Shown piece by piece: positions 8,716 through 18,106 of a DNA stretch of 64,000 bases. The notes beneath the pieces are model-generated. The model was not told the DNA's origin. It worked only from the letters and a program-made list of their open reading frames with translations, and searched no databases. Made by a program: the position numbers and the translations under genes. The number at the start of each line of letters is the position of its first letter. The first letter of the stretch is position 1. The stretch is taken from NCBI RefSeq assembly GCF_947501425.1, contig NZ_CANMVN010000005.1, positions 248,001-312,000 on the forward strand. Direction: 5' to 3'. The DNA comes from an uncultured Psychroserpens sp. (GTDB lineage Bacteria > Bacteroidota > Bacteroidia > Flavobacteriales > Flavobacteriaceae).

Positions 8716-11142
8716 ATGAAGATATCATATAACTGGCTAAAACAGTTTTTAAAAACCGATTGGACTGCTGAAGAAACAGGCGAATTATTAACTGATCTCG
8801 GATTAGAAATTGAAGGTATAGAAATATATCAATCTGTTAAAGGTGGCCTTGAAGGTATTATTGTAGGTGAAGTTTTAACTTGTGATCAGCATCCAAATGC
8901 AGATAGATTAAAAGTAACTACAGTAAATATTGGTGCTGATGAACCACTACAAATTGTATGTGGTGCTCCAAATGTAGCTGCTGGTCAAAAAGTACCTGTA
9001 GCAACAATTGGAACTACATTATACACTGAAACTGGAGAGGCTTGGAAGATTAAGAAAGGAAAAATTAGAGGAGAGGAAAGTCATGGAATGATCTGTGCCG
9101 AAGATGAATTAGGTCTAGGTAAATCACATGATGGTATCATGGTTTTAGATGAAAAATTAGAACCTGGAACACTAGCTGCAGACATTTTTGAGATTGAAAA
9201 TGATCATGTTTTTGAGATTGGATTAACACCAAACAGAGCTGATGCTATGAGTCATTACGGAACGGCTCGTGATCTTAAAGCCGGTCTCTTACAAAAGGAT
9301 ATCAATACCGAATTAATCACACCTTCTGTAAGTTCTTTTCATGTGGATAGTAGACCCTTAAAAATTGATATTGATATCAAAGATTACGATTTGGCTCCAC
9401 GCTACTGCGGACTTACAATTACTGGAATAAAAGTTGAAGATTCACCTGCTTGGTTACAACATCGATTAAAAGCTATTGGTCTGGCTCCAAAAAATAATAT
9501 TGTTGACATCACTAATTACGTACTACATGAATTAGGTCAACCATTACATGCTTTTGATGCTGCAAAAATTTCAGGAAACAAAGTAGTGGTTAAAACCTTA
9601 CCTGAAGGCACAAAATTTACTACACTTGATGAAGTAGAGCGTGAATTAAGTGCTGAAGACCTTATGATTTGTGATGACGAAAAACCAATGTGTATAGCTG
9701 GTGTTTTTGGTGGCATAAATTCTGGAGTTACTGAAAACACAACTAGTATCTTTTTAGAAAGTGCTTACTTCAATCCTGTAAGCATTAGAAAAACTGCCAA
9801 ACGTCATGCCCTTAATACAGATGCGTCTTTCCGCTTTGAAAGGGGTATCGATCCAAATATTACAGATTATGCACTTAAACGTGCTGCGCTTCTTATTTTA
9901 GATATTGCAGGTGGTGAAATCTCAAGTGATCTTATGGACTTTTATCCGAAGAAAATTGAAGATTTTCAGGTTCGTTTAAGTTTTGAAAACGCTAAAAAAT
10001 TAATTGGTGAAGAGATTCCTAAGGAAACTATAAAGAGCATATTAACCTCTCTTGATATAAAAGTAAATAATGTTACTGAAGCAGGATTAGGTCTAACCGT
10101 TCCAGCCTACAGAAATGATGTGCAACGCGAAGCAGACGTTATTGAAGAGATCTTGCGTGTCTATGGCTACAACAACATAAAAACTACTGAAAAACTGAAT
10201 GCATCGATTTCTAATACCTCAAAATTTGAAGATTACAAGCTTCAAAATGTCATTGGAAATCAGTTAGCCGCTCAAGGATTTTTTGAAATAATGAGCAATT
10301 CACTAACCACACCTAAATACATTGAATTAAGCACACAGCTTAAAGAAGAACACAACGTAGAAATGCTCAACCCGTTGAGTAATGACCTTAGTGTTATGCG
10401 ACAAAGCCTATTGTTTTCAGGTTTAGAAGCAGTTAGCTACAATATCAATAGAAGACGTGATAATCTGAAATTATATGAGTTTGGTAAAACCTATCATAAT
10501 TATAATGATAGTCGCGAGGAATACAAACACCTCTCTATTTTTCTGACAGGAAATAAGAATACGCAACGATGGAATGCTCCTATACAAAAGAGTGATTTCT
10601 TTTATATGAAGGGCATAGTAAATAGTACTTTAGAGCGCTTAGGCATTTCAAGATTCAAGGTCTCTCCTATCAAGAATGATGTATTTAGCGAAGGTATTAG
10701 TTTATCATTAGGAAAAACTAAACTGGTAGATTTTGGCATCATCAACAAGAAGGTATTGAAACACTTCGGAATATCACAGGAAGTACTTTATGCCGATTTC
10801 AACTTGGACAATGTCTTGGACATGTCAAAACATAATGATATTAAATTTAAAGACATTCCAAAATATCCTGAAGTTCGTCGTGATTTCGCCTTGCTACTAG
10901 ATGACAATGTCACTTTTGAAGATATAGATAAGATTGCTGTACAAACCGAAAAGAAGCTTCTAAAAGATGTTGACTTATTTGATGTTTATCAAGGAAAAAA
11001 CCTTCCAAAAGGCAAGAAAAGTTACGCTGTAAGTTTTACCATTCAGGATGAACATAAAACACTAACAGATAAGCAAATAGACAAGATTATGAATAAGCTA
11101 CAAGCCAATTTTGAAAAACAGCTTGGAGCAGAACTTCGATAA
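8716..11142 (+). CDS. pheT: phenylalanine-tRNA ligase beta subunit
   Basis: An 808-residue PheT, the normal full length. Domains in order: N-terminal B1, the EMAP-like tRNA-binding domain (about 40-150, with HPNADRLKVTTVNIG), B3/B4 editing region (LHELGQPLHAFDA through FRFERG), B5, the catalytic-like core, and a C-terminal ferredoxin-fold anticodon-binding domain (KYPEVRRDFALLLD onward). With PheS it forms the alpha2beta2 synthetase charging tRNA-Phe and editing Tyr-tRNA-Phe. pheS is not adjacent, as is common in Bacteroidota. A strong terminator follows. Confidence 0.98.
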   Translation: MKISYNWLKQFLKTDWTAEETGELLTDLGLEIEGIEIYQSVKGGLEGIIVGEVLTCDQHPNADRLKVTTVNIGADEPLQIVCGAPNVAAGQKVPVATIGTTLYTETGEAWKIKKGKIRGEESHGMICAEDELGLGKSHDGIMVLDEKLEPGTLAADIFEIENDHVFEIGLTPNRADAMSHYGTARDLKAGLLQKDINTELITPSVSSFHVDSRPLKIDIDIKDYDLAPRYCGLTITGIKVEDSPAWLQHRLKAIGLAPKNNIVDITNYVLHELGQPLHAFDAAKISGNKVVVKTLPEGTKFTTLDEVERELSAEDLMICDDEKPMCIAGVFGGINSGVTENTTSIFLESAYFNPVSIRKTAKRHALNTDASFRFERGIDPNITDYALKRAALLILDIAGGEISSDLMDFYPKKIEDFQVRLSFENAKKLIGEEIPKETIKSILTSLDIKVNNVTEAGLGLTVPAYRNDVQREADVIEEILRVYGYNNIKTTEKLNASISNTSKFEDYKLQNVIGNQLAAQGFFEIMSNSLTTPKYIELSTQLKEEHNVEMLNPLSNDLSVMRQSLLFSGLEAVSYNINRRRDNLKLYEFGKTYHNYNDSREEYKHLSIFLTGNKNTQRWNAPIQKSDFFYMKGIVNSTLERLGISRFKVSPIKNDVFSEGISLSLGKTKLVDFGIINKKVLKHFGISQEVLYADFNLDNVLDMSKHNDIKFKDIPKYPEVRRDFALLLDDNVTFEDIDKIAVQTEKKLLKDVDLFDVYQGKNLPKGKKSYAVSFTIQDEHKTLTDKQIDKIMNKLQANFEKQLGAELR

Positions 11143-11179
11143 AACAAAAGCCTTTTCAAATTGAAAAGGCTTTGTTTTG
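11141..11179. terminator. strong bidirectional terminator
   Basis: Long inverted repeat (CAAAAGCCTTTTCAA / TTGAAAAGGCTTTG) with A-run before and T-run after, between convergent pheT and amt. Confidence 0.85.
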
Positions 11180-11187
11180 CTATTAAT

Positions 11188-12471
11188 CTACTCTACGTTT
11201 TCACCATGTTGAGACAGATCGAGGCCTCTTAACTCCTGATCTTCTCTAACACGCAAGGGCAAAGTAATATCAACTATTTTAAAAAGCAACAGACTTCCGA
11301 AGAATGTAAATACTGCTACTCCAACCAAAGCAATCATATGATGTGTAAATGTTGATGTCTCTCCATAGATGAGTCCGACATCCTTTGCCAATACGCCTGT
11401 GAGAATCATACCCACTATTCCACCAACTCCATGACTAGGAAACACTTCTAATGTATCATCAATTTGAGATTTTTTATTTAGCTGAATTGCCATATTACTG
11501 ACAATAGCTGCTACAAAACCTATAAAAACACTCTGTCCAATAGTTACAAAACCAGCAGCTGGAGTTATTGCCACTAAACCAACAATTGCTCCAATACAAG
11601 CTCCAAGAGAGGACATTTTACGATTATAGAAGCGTTCATAAAATAGCCAGGTAATCATACTGGTAGCAGACGCAATATTAGTATTAGCAAAAGCAATTAC
11701 AGCATCTGTGTTAGCACCAAGAGCTGACCCTGAATTAAAGCCAAACCACCCAAACCAAAGCAAACCAGTTCCAAGAATCACAAAGGGAATGTTTGCAGGT
11801 TTCTCTATGGTATTTCGACGTTTCCCTAAGTATATAGCTCCAGCCAATGCGGCCAAACCAGCAGACATATGAACTACTGTTCCACCTGCAAAATCCAACA
11901 CATCCCAATTACGTAATAAACCATCTGGATGCCACGTCATATGAGCTAAAGGAGAATAAATGAAAATTGAAAATAATACCATAAACAGTATGTAACTTCT
12001 AAAACGTATACGTTCTGCAAAACTACCAGTAATCAAAGCAGGAGTTATTATGGCAAATTTGAGTTGAAAAAGTGCAAACAATAAGAAAGGAATGGTTTCT
12101 GCAAAATCAGGGTTAGGTGACACAGAGACATCTTTAAAACAAAAGAATGTTCGCGGATCTCCAATAACACCATAAAGACTATCTCCAAACGCCAAACTAA
12201 ATCCAATAATAACCCATAAAACACTGATAACGCCAAGAGCAACAAAACTTTGTAGCATTGTTGATATAATACTCTTTTTGTTTACCATACCACCATAAAA
12301 GAAAGCTAATCCAGGCGTCATTAAAAACACTAAAGCTGAAGCCACTAACATCCATGCAGTATCTCCACTATCTATAGCATCAACATTGCTTAAAATTTGA
12401 TATTCCGTTCCGCAGAAAAGCACTAGCATAACCAAAATAGCTAGCGCAATAAAGTTCATTTTTTTTCCCAT
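11188..12471 (-). CDS. amt: ammonium transporter, Amt family
   Basis: About 427 residues and some 11-12 membrane segments. The Amt signature appears around DFAGGTVVHMSAGLAALAG (first pore His) and FPSHGVGGIVGM (second pore His), with the conserved TPGLAFFYGGMV early on. It conducts ammonium/ammonia across the inner membrane. ATG 12471 (MGKKMNF) is preferred because it places a signal-like segment at the N-terminus; an in-frame ATG at 12492 is possible. No glnK/glnB neighbour is present. Divergent from a PAP2 phosphatase and convergent with pheT. Confidence 0.95.
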   Translation of the reverse strand: MGKKMNFIALAILVMLVLFCGTEYQILSNVDAIDSGDTAWMLVASALVFLMTPGLAFFYGGMVNKKSIISTMLQSFVALGVISVLWVIIGFSLAFGDSLYGVIGDPRTFFCFKDVSVSPNPDFAETIPFLLFALFQLKFAIITPALITGSFAERIRFRSYILFMVLFSIFIYSPLAHMTWHPDGLLRNWDVLDFAGGTVVHMSAGLAALAGAIYLGKRRNTIEKPANIPFVILGTGLLWFGWFGFNSGSALGANTDAVIAFANTNIASATSMITWLFYERFYNRKMSSLGACIGAIVGLVAITPAAGFVTIGQSVFIGFVAAIVSNMAIQLNKKSQIDDTLEVFPSHGVGGIVGMILTGVLAKDVGLIYGETSTFTHHMIALVGVAVFTFFGSLLLFKIVDITLPLRVREDQELRGLDLSQHGENVE

Positions 12472-12599
12472 GATCAACTTGTTACAAACCAAATGTAAAA
12501 AATGAAGTCGATATTTTTTCTCACAAAATGAATTTCAGTATTAGTTTTATGATTATCACAAAAATCACCTAGTAAAATTATGATAACGATAATATTTTC

Positions 12600-12607
12600 T
12601 ATTTTTG
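12600..12607 (+). promoter_or_regulatory. -7 box of the PAP2 gene
   Basis: TATTTTTG fits TAnnTTTG. It overlaps the most upstream in-frame TTG (12605), which argues that translation begins further down, at TTG 12632. Confidence 0.45.
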
Positions 12608-12631
12608 AGTTTCCAAAACCCTAAGACATTT

Positions 12632-13483
12632 TTGAATAATAGAATCTTAATTACAGTGGTATTGATGGTTTGTTTTGCAACTTCATCAAACGCACAAATA
12701 CTAGAGACAACTAAACCATCTGATTCAGCAGGTGTATGGCAACTTTTGAAGTATGATGCCAAATTTACTATTAAAGGTGTTGGACATTCACTAACGCGTC
12801 CACTGCACTGGAAGAGTGATGATTTTGGAAAACTGGGTGTTCTATTTTTTGGAACAGCTGCACTTAGCTTAACAGATGAACCCATTCGTGATCTCTCACA
12901 AATTAATAAAGATAAATTTCCAAAAGTCTTGAGAGATTTTGGCTGGTATTTTGGTAATCCTCAAAATTACTTTTTAGCTAATGCTGGATTATACACTTTT
13001 GGTTTAATCACCAAAAACGAAAAAATCAGAAAAGCGAGTGTGCTTATTATTTCGTCTTCAATTACAACAGGTTTAATTCAATCCATTGGTAAATCTGTAG
13101 TTGGTAGAGCACGTCCAGGTTCTGGTTTTGATAACTACACATTTAATCCGTTTTCAGGAGAAGCCACCTTTCGGTCTTTTCCATCAGGACATACTGCATT
13201 AGCAATAACTATGGCACACTCTGTGGCTAAGCAATTTGAAAATCCATGGATAAAAGCTGGCATTTACACCATTGGTTCCATTCCTCCTATTTCGCGTATA
13301 ATTGATGATGCCCATTGGATTACTGACATTGCATTTAGTACAGCCATTAGTATTATTGTTGTTGATAGTATTGATAAGTTCTTGTTTGAAAAAGATGCTT
13401 ATGATTATCCGAAGAAAAAGAAGCAGATCTCGTGGAACTTAAGATTTAGTACAAATCAAATTGGTATTGTTGGTACTTTTTAA
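12632..13483 (+). CDS. PAP2-family phosphatase, exported or membrane-bound
   Basis: A phosphatidic-acid-phosphatase-type protein of ~283 residues. The three signature motifs are present: KSVVGRARP, FPSGHTA, and SRIIDDAHWITD, which supply the catalytic His and Asp. No ATG stands at the 5' end. TTG 12632 gives MNNRILITVVLMVCFATSSNAQ, a good signal peptide; TTG 12605 is the longest option but overlaps a promoter-like TATTTTTG. Likely substrates are lipid phosphates such as undecaprenyl pyrophosphate or phosphatidate; the sequence does not decide. Divergent from amt and convergent, end to end, with the flavodoxin-like gene. Confidence 0.88.
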   Translation: MNNRILITVVLMVCFATSSNAQILETTKPSDSAGVWQLLKYDAKFTIKGVGHSLTRPLHWKSDDFGKLGVLFFGTAALSLTDEPIRDLSQINKDKFPKVLRDFGWYFGNPQNYFLANAGLYTFGLITKNEKIRKASVLIISSSITTGLIQSIGKSVVGRARPGSGFDNYTFNPFSGEATFRSFPSGHTALAITMAHSVAKQFENPWIKAGIYTIGSIPPISRIIDDAHWITDIAFSTAISIIVVDSIDKFLFEKDAYDYPKKKKQISWNLRFSTNQIGIVGTF

Positions 13484-14194
13484 TCATCTGTATTCTGGAT
13501 TTTCAAAATTCCAACGCTTTCCATTATCCCACGCTTCTCTTGAATTCCCCAAAGCAGGATAACCTTTATTAATCTTAAGCATTTGAGCAAGATGCATCAA
13601 ATTGTAGGTCATGAATGTTGTGTTTCTGTTTGTAAAATCATTGTTTTTAGCATTAGATTCTTCATCGAGATAACTTGGCCCAGGACCAACCTCTCCAATC
13701 CATCCGCAATCTGCCTGTGGAGGTATTGAATACCCAATATGTTGCAATGCATATAATAATCCCATAGCACAATGTTTTACGCCATCTTCATTTCCTGTAA
13801 TGATGCAGCCTCCAACTTTTCCGTAAAATAAATATTGTCCTTTTTCATTTTGTTTTCCACTCATAGCGTACAATCGCTCTATAAGTTTGGTAGCTACAGA
13901 TGAGCGTTCTCCTAACCAAATAGGAGTTCCAATTACTAAAATGTCTGCGTCAAAAATACGTTTAAATAATTCTGGCCATTCGTCTGAAGCATAACCGTGT
14001 TCTGTCATATCAGGATACACTCCAAAGGCTACATCGTGATCAATAAATCTAATTTCATCTACAGCAACCCCTTCTCTCTTCATTATAGCCATAGAGACAT
14101 CCATAAGTCCCTTTGTATGACTCTCACGTGGTGATTTTTTTAGTGTACAATTAATATATATTGCTTTTAAAGTTGTAAATTTTGGATTGTTCAT
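13484..14194 (-). CDS. flavodoxin-fold NAD(P)H-dependent FMN reductase-like protein
   Basis: A 236-residue protein from ATG 14194 (MNNPKF); longer in-frame starts exist but add an implausible Met/Ile-rich tail. The fold is that of the multimeric flavodoxin / FMN-reductase group: an early beta strand and phosphate loop (INCTLKKSPRESHTKGL), then a flavin-binding loop GTPIWLGERSS, then a third loop near GNEDGVKH. Members reduce quinones, flavins or nitro-compounds. It stands alone between the PAP2 gene and tpx. Its true substrate is unknown. Confidence 0.8.
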   Translation of the reverse strand: MNNPKFTTLKAIYINCTLKKSPRESHTKGLMDVSMAIMKREGVAVDEIRFIDHDVAFGVYPDMTEHGYASDEWPELFKRIFDADILVIGTPIWLGERSSVATKLIERLYAMSGKQNEKGQYLFYGKVGGCIITGNEDGVKHCAMGLLYALQHIGYSIPPQADCGWIGEVGPGPSYLDEESNAKNNDFTNRNTTFMTYNLMHLAQMLKINKGYPALGNSREAWDNGKRWNFENPEYR

Positions 14195-14345
14195 GATGTA
14201 TATTTTTAAAATCATACTTAAAATAATCATATTAGAGCAACTCCTCAAAAAGCATGTGTTAAACTATTGCAAAATATTATTCAGACCTTACCAATAAGAT
14301 TGAAATAATCCTTAATTTTAACATTCATAAAAAAACAAAAAAAAC

Positions 14346-14846
14346 ATGGCTACAGTTACATTAGGCGGAGATACAGTGCATACCTCTGGAACCTTACCAT
14401 CAGTTGGAACACCTGCACCAAATTTTAAATTGACAGCAACTGATTTATCATCAAAATCGTTAAGTGATTATGCTGGACATCATTTAGTATTGAATATTTT
14501 TCCTAGTGTAGACACAGGAACATGCGCGCAATCTATTAGAGAATTTAATAAAGCAGCAAGTAGTTTAGATAACACTAAAGTGTTGTGTATTTCCAAAGAT
14601 CTTCCTTTTGCCATGGCTCGTTTTTGTGGTGCTGAAGGCCTAGACAATGTTGAAAGTCTGTCAGATTTTAGAACTGGTGAGTTTGGAAGAGCTTACGGAC
14701 TTGATTTTACAGACGGAGCATTTGAAGCACTACTATCAAGATGTGTTGTAGTTATTGATTCTGAAGGCAAAGTAACTTACACTGAGCAAGTCCCTGAAAT
14801 TGCTGATGAGCCAAATTATAAAGCGGCATTAGACGCTTTAAAATAA
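14346..14846 (+). CDS. tpx: thiol peroxidase Tpx
   Basis: A 166-residue atypical 2-Cys peroxiredoxin. The peroxidatic Cys lies in NIFPSVDTGTCAQSIREF near residue 60, and the resolving Cys in FCGAEGLDN near residue 94. Tpx reduces hydrogen peroxide and alkyl hydroperoxides with thioredoxin. The last codons are part of a 42-bp tandem duplication, so the stop codon and the final ~10 codons are repeated downstream as non-coding DNA. dgkA follows on the same strand ~85 bp later. Confidence 0.97.
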   Translation: MATVTLGGDTVHTSGTLPSVGTPAPNFKLTATDLSSKSLSDYAGHHLVLNIFPSVDTGTCAQSIREFNKAASSLDNTKVLCISKDLPFAMARFCGAEGLDNVESLSDFRTGEFGRAYGLDFTDGAFEALLSRCVVVIDSEGKVTYTEQVPEIADEPNYKAALDALK

Positions 14847-14899
14847 CAACAACTCAATTATAAAGCGGCATTAGACGCTTTAAAATAGTAACAACTGAA
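14814..14899 (+). repeat. 42-bp tandem duplication of the tpx 3' end
   Basis: A 32-bp block at 14814-14845 (the last codons and stop of tpx) recurs without change at 14856-14887, a period of 42 bp. The following ~12 bases also match with two or three differences. The lack of divergence points to a recent slippage or recombination event. Confidence 0.95.
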
Positions 14900-14930
14900 A
14901 TCTTATGGTTACTCACAATGCCTCAAACTA

Positions 14931-15299
14931 ATGGCAAAAAAAGAATCTTTCCTTATTAACAGATTGAAAAGTGTTGGTTACGCTTTTAAAGGTGCTCTAT
15001 ATTTAATAAGAACAGAGGCAAGTATTAAAATTCAGGTATTTTGTGCTATTGTAGTCACCATAGCTGGATTTTATTTTGATATTTCCAGAACGGAATGGTT
15101 ATTTCAAATTGCATTTATAGGTCTAGTAATGAGCATGGAAGGTGTCAACACCGCTATTGAATATATTGCCGACTTTGTCCATCCAGATAGACATGATAGT
15201 ATAGGTAAAATAAAAGATATAGCTGCAGGAGCAGTTTTTATTGCCGCTATTTCAGCAGCTGTAGCAGCTTTAGTAATTTACATTCCTAAGATTTTCTGA
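14931..15299 (+). CDS. dgkA: diacylglycerol kinase, prokaryotic DgkA family
   Basis: A 122-residue integral membrane protein with three to four helices and the family motifs EGVNTAIE (catalytic Glu region) and KDIAAGAV. In Gram-negative bacteria DgkA phosphorylates diacylglycerol; in others the homologue acts on undecaprenol. The gene follows tpx on the same strand. Length and motifs are complete, and the ATG at 14931 is the only sensible start. Confidence 0.94.
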   Translation: MAKKESFLINRLKSVGYAFKGALYLIRTEASIKIQVFCAIVVTIAGFYFDISRTEWLFQIAFIGLVMSMEGVNTAIEYIADFVHPDRHDSIGKIKDIAAGAVFIAAISAAVAALVIYIPKIF

Positions 15300-15325
15300 A
15301 TCAATTGAGAGTTAGGATACTTTAA

Positions 15326-15514
15326 TTAGTAAAGTGGTGGTCTCAAAATTTAGGAAGCAATATACAACACCTTAGATTTGGAGCTTCGTTAGAAGTATTT
15401 AAAAAAGGTGATGATTACTACTCACTTCCTAAATCTATTATGTAAAAGGTTGACAATGCAAATGTATCATATACACTACACGACGCTAAAAAGCATATGG
15501 ATAAATACATGTAA
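15326..15514 (+). pseudogene. possible remnant of a broken gene
   Basis: Between dgkA and ftsK one frame reads 39 codons from 15326 (WWSQNLGSNIQHLRFGASL, then EVFKKGDDYYSLPKSIM), hits TAA at 15443, and continues 22 codons (KVDNANVSYTLHDAKKH...) to TAA at 15512. The composition looks protein-like on both sides of the stop, as if a C-terminal fragment had acquired a nonsense mutation. There is no start codon and I do not recognise the family. It could also be chance, hence low confidence. The remaining ~140 bp up to ftsK hold nothing recognisable. Confidence 0.3.
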
Positions 15515-15655
15515 TGATTACTGTAATAATTCACATAATTCAATGTCTTTACTAAAAAGATGCATGAAATCAAAAAAGCTTAGATCAAATTTAAAACATC
15601 TCTCTAGGATAAACGTTAGTAATTTGTATTTTTGTTTCATACTAATAACCCTTTA

Positions 15656-18061
15656 ATGGCGAAGAAAAAGACTAAGACAAAGAGTAAAGCTAAAACCACG
15701 CCTAAACTTAAAAAACCAAGCTTTAAATTATCAAGTCAGCAAAAACTGATATTTGGTAGTTTATTAATTATTCTTGGTGTTTTGATGTTCATTGCTTTTC
15801 TATCCTTTTTCTTTACCGGTAAAGCAGATCAAAGTACGCTTTCAGAAATTGCTTCCCGAGATGTTGAGGCTGAAAATTGGCTGAATAAATTAGGTGCTTG
15901 GATAAGTGACCTTTTTATAAACAGAGGTTTTGGTGTTGCTTCATTTATATTTTCTGGTCTATTATTCTTATCAGGAATTTACATCACCTTAGATATCAAT
16001 AAAGCGCGCTTAAGACGTCACTGGATCTGGGGCACACTCATTGTTATCTGGTTGTCAGTATTCTTTGGTTTTTTCTCTCATAAATTCGACGCTCTTGGCG
16101 GAACAATAGGTTTTGAAATGAATTCATTCTTCCAAGACTACATTGGTAAGATTGGTACAATTCTACTTTTAATATTTGTCCTTATAACATATATGGCTAT
16201 TCGTTTTGGCGTCAATGGTGACACTTTTGTCAAGTTATTCAAACGTGCAAAGAGTGATATTAAAAATGAGATGAACACTTCTGAAGACAACAGCACTACT
16301 TTTGCAGTAGATAATGATCTCTCTGCCGAAGCCGAAGACATCAAATCTGCTTTTGAACTTAATGTAGAAGACACCAAACCTGTAAAAGAGACCACTAAAC
16401 CAAAACCTAAATTAGATACAACACCAGAACCAGAATTAAAAGTTGAAGCGACCAAAGATCAAAAGAAGGATCCAGATTTGGATATAGAGATTAAGACTAT
16501 AGAAGAAGAAGTTTCTGAAACCGATAATCTTTCAGGAAAACTTGTTGAAGACTTTGGGCAATTTGATCCAACCTTAGAGTTGAGCAAATTTCAGTTTCCT
16601 CCTCTAGATCTCTTAAAAAAATATGATACTGAAGGTATAACTATCAATCAGGAAGAACTCGAAGAAAACAAAAACCGAATTGTAGAAACACTTAACAACT
16701 ACAAAATTGGTATTGCGAGTATCAAAGCAACTATTGGACCTACTGTCACACTTTATGAGATCGTACCAGAGGCTGGTGTTCGTATTTCAAAAATCAAAAA
16801 CTTAGAAGATGACATTGCTTTATCTTTATCGGCTCTAGGTATTCGTATCATTGCACCTATTCCTGGAAAAGGAACTATTGGTATAGAAGTCCCTAATAAA
16901 AATTCGACTATTGTATCAATGCGTTCTGTGATTGCTTCTCAGAAATTTCAAAAATCTGAAATGGAATTACCGATTGCCTTTGGAAAGACCATTAGTAACG
17001 AAACCTTTGTTGTAGATCTGGCTAAAATGCCTCACATGCTAATGGCTGGTGCTACTGGACAAGGTAAATCGGTTGGATTAAATGCAGTACTTACATCCTT
17101 ATTATATAAAAAACATCCAGCAGAAGTTAAATTTGTATTAGTCGATCCCAAAAAGGTAGAATTGACATTATTCAATAAAATCGAACGTCATTATCTAGCT
17201 AAACTACCAGATAGTGAGGAAGCTATTATAACAGACAATACTAAAGTGATCAATACTCTAAATTCGCTTTGTATTGAAATGGATAACCGTTACGAAATGC
17301 TAAAGAATGCTATGTGTCGTAACATTAAAGAATACAATACTAAATTTAAAGCTCGAAAATTAAATCCAAATGACGGTCATCAATTCCTTCCTTATATTGT
17401 ATTAGTCGTTGATGAGTTTGCCGATTTAATCATGACTGCAGGTAAAGAGGTAGAAACTCCTATTGCACGTCTGGCGCAATTAGCTCGTGCTATAGGTATT
17501 CATTTAATCATTGCAACGCAACGTCCTTCGGTTAATGTTATTACAGGTATTATAAAAGCTAATTTCCCAGCGCGAATTGCATTTAGGGTGACTTCAAAAA
17601 TTGATTCCCGAACCATTTTAGATGGCTCTGGAGCTGATCAGTTAATTGGTCGTGGTGATATGTTATACACTCAAGGAAATGATATTACACGTATACAATG
17701 TGCCTTTGTTGACACACCTGAAGTAGAAAGAATTACTGAATTTATTGGCGGACAAAAAGCTTATCCTGAAGCACATATACTACCAGAGTATGTTGGTGAA
17801 GAAAGTGGCACAAGTCTTGATAATAATATTGAAGATAGAGACAAGTTGTTTAGAGAAGCTGCTGAAATTATAGTTACAGCCCAACAAGGATCTGCTTCTT
17901 TATTACAACGGAAACTCAAACTAGGATACAATAGAGCTGGACGCTTAATTGACCAATTAGAAGCCGCAGGTATTGTAGGTGGTTTTGAAGGCAGTAAAGC
18001 ACGTCAGGTACTAGTACCAGACTTAGTAGCTCTTGATGAATTATTAGCAAACGAGACATAA
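15656..18061 (+). CDS. ftsK: DNA translocase FtsK
   Basis: 801 residues from ATG 15656 (MAKKKTKTK); an upstream TTG at 15632 adds eight residues and is unlikely. The N-terminus has four membrane helices (to about residue 190). An acidic/Lys/Pro-rich linker (about 200-300) follows, then the RecA-like motor with Walker A GATGQGKS near residue 464 and Walker B VLVVDEFADL near 584. A C-terminal winged-helix gamma domain (SASLLQRKLKLGYNRAGRL) completes it. FtsK pumps DNA at the septum, aligns dif sites and activates XerCD. It begins a same-strand run with lolA-like and lptF/G genes. Confidence 0.97.
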   Translation: MAKKKTKTKSKAKTTPKLKKPSFKLSSQQKLIFGSLLIILGVLMFIAFLSFFFTGKADQSTLSEIASRDVEAENWLNKLGAWISDLFINRGFGVASFIFSGLLFLSGIYITLDINKARLRRHWIWGTLIVIWLSVFFGFFSHKFDALGGTIGFEMNSFFQDYIGKIGTILLLIFVLITYMAIRFGVNGDTFVKLFKRAKSDIKNEMNTSEDNSTTFAVDNDLSAEAEDIKSAFELNVEDTKPVKETTKPKPKLDTTPEPELKVEATKDQKKDPDLDIEIKTIEEEVSETDNLSGKLVEDFGQFDPTLELSKFQFPPLDLLKKYDTEGITINQEELEENKNRIVETLNNYKIGIASIKATIGPTVTLYEIVPEAGVRISKIKNLEDDIALSLSALGIRIIAPIPGKGTIGIEVPNKNSTIVSMRSVIASQKFQKSEMELPIAFGKTISNETFVVDLAKMPHMLMAGATGQGKSVGLNAVLTSLLYKKHPAEVKFVLVDPKKVELTLFNKIERHYLAKLPDSEEAIITDNTKVINTLNSLCIEMDNRYEMLKNAMCRNIKEYNTKFKARKLNPNDGHQFLPYIVLVVDEFADLIMTAGKEVETPIARLAQLARAIGIHLIIATQRPSVNVITGIIKANFPARIAFRVTSKIDSRTILDGSGADQLIGRGDMLYTQGNDITRIQCAFVDTPEVERITEFIGGQKAYPEAHILPEYVGEESGTSLDNNIEDRDKLFREAAEIIVTAQQGSASLLQRKLKLGYNRAGRLIDQLEAAGIVGGFEGSKARQVLVPDLVALDELLANET

Positions 18062-18076
18062 CTTAATTTTTTATAG

Positions 18077-18092
18077 TTCCGCGAAAGCGAGA
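18077..18092. repeat. short GC-rich palindrome (REP-like relic)
   Basis: TTCCGCGAAAGCGAGA, a small CGC-GAAA-GCG hairpin in otherwise AT-rich DNA between ftsK and the lolA-like gene. It resembles the dispersed intergenic palindromes of many flavobacterial genomes; only one copy is seen here. Confidence 0.3.
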
Positions 18093-18106
18093 TAAACAAA
18101 ATAACA

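Noticed and set aside
12540-12600. TGAT/ATCA-like words between amt and the PAP2 gene
   Set aside because: Half-sites do not have the N4 spacing and no -7 box lies 23 nt away.
15408-15656. 82-codon ORF before ftsK
   Set aside because: Composition is rich in His/Cys/Asn without pattern, it overlaps the ftsK start, and another frame of the same DNA looks more protein-like.
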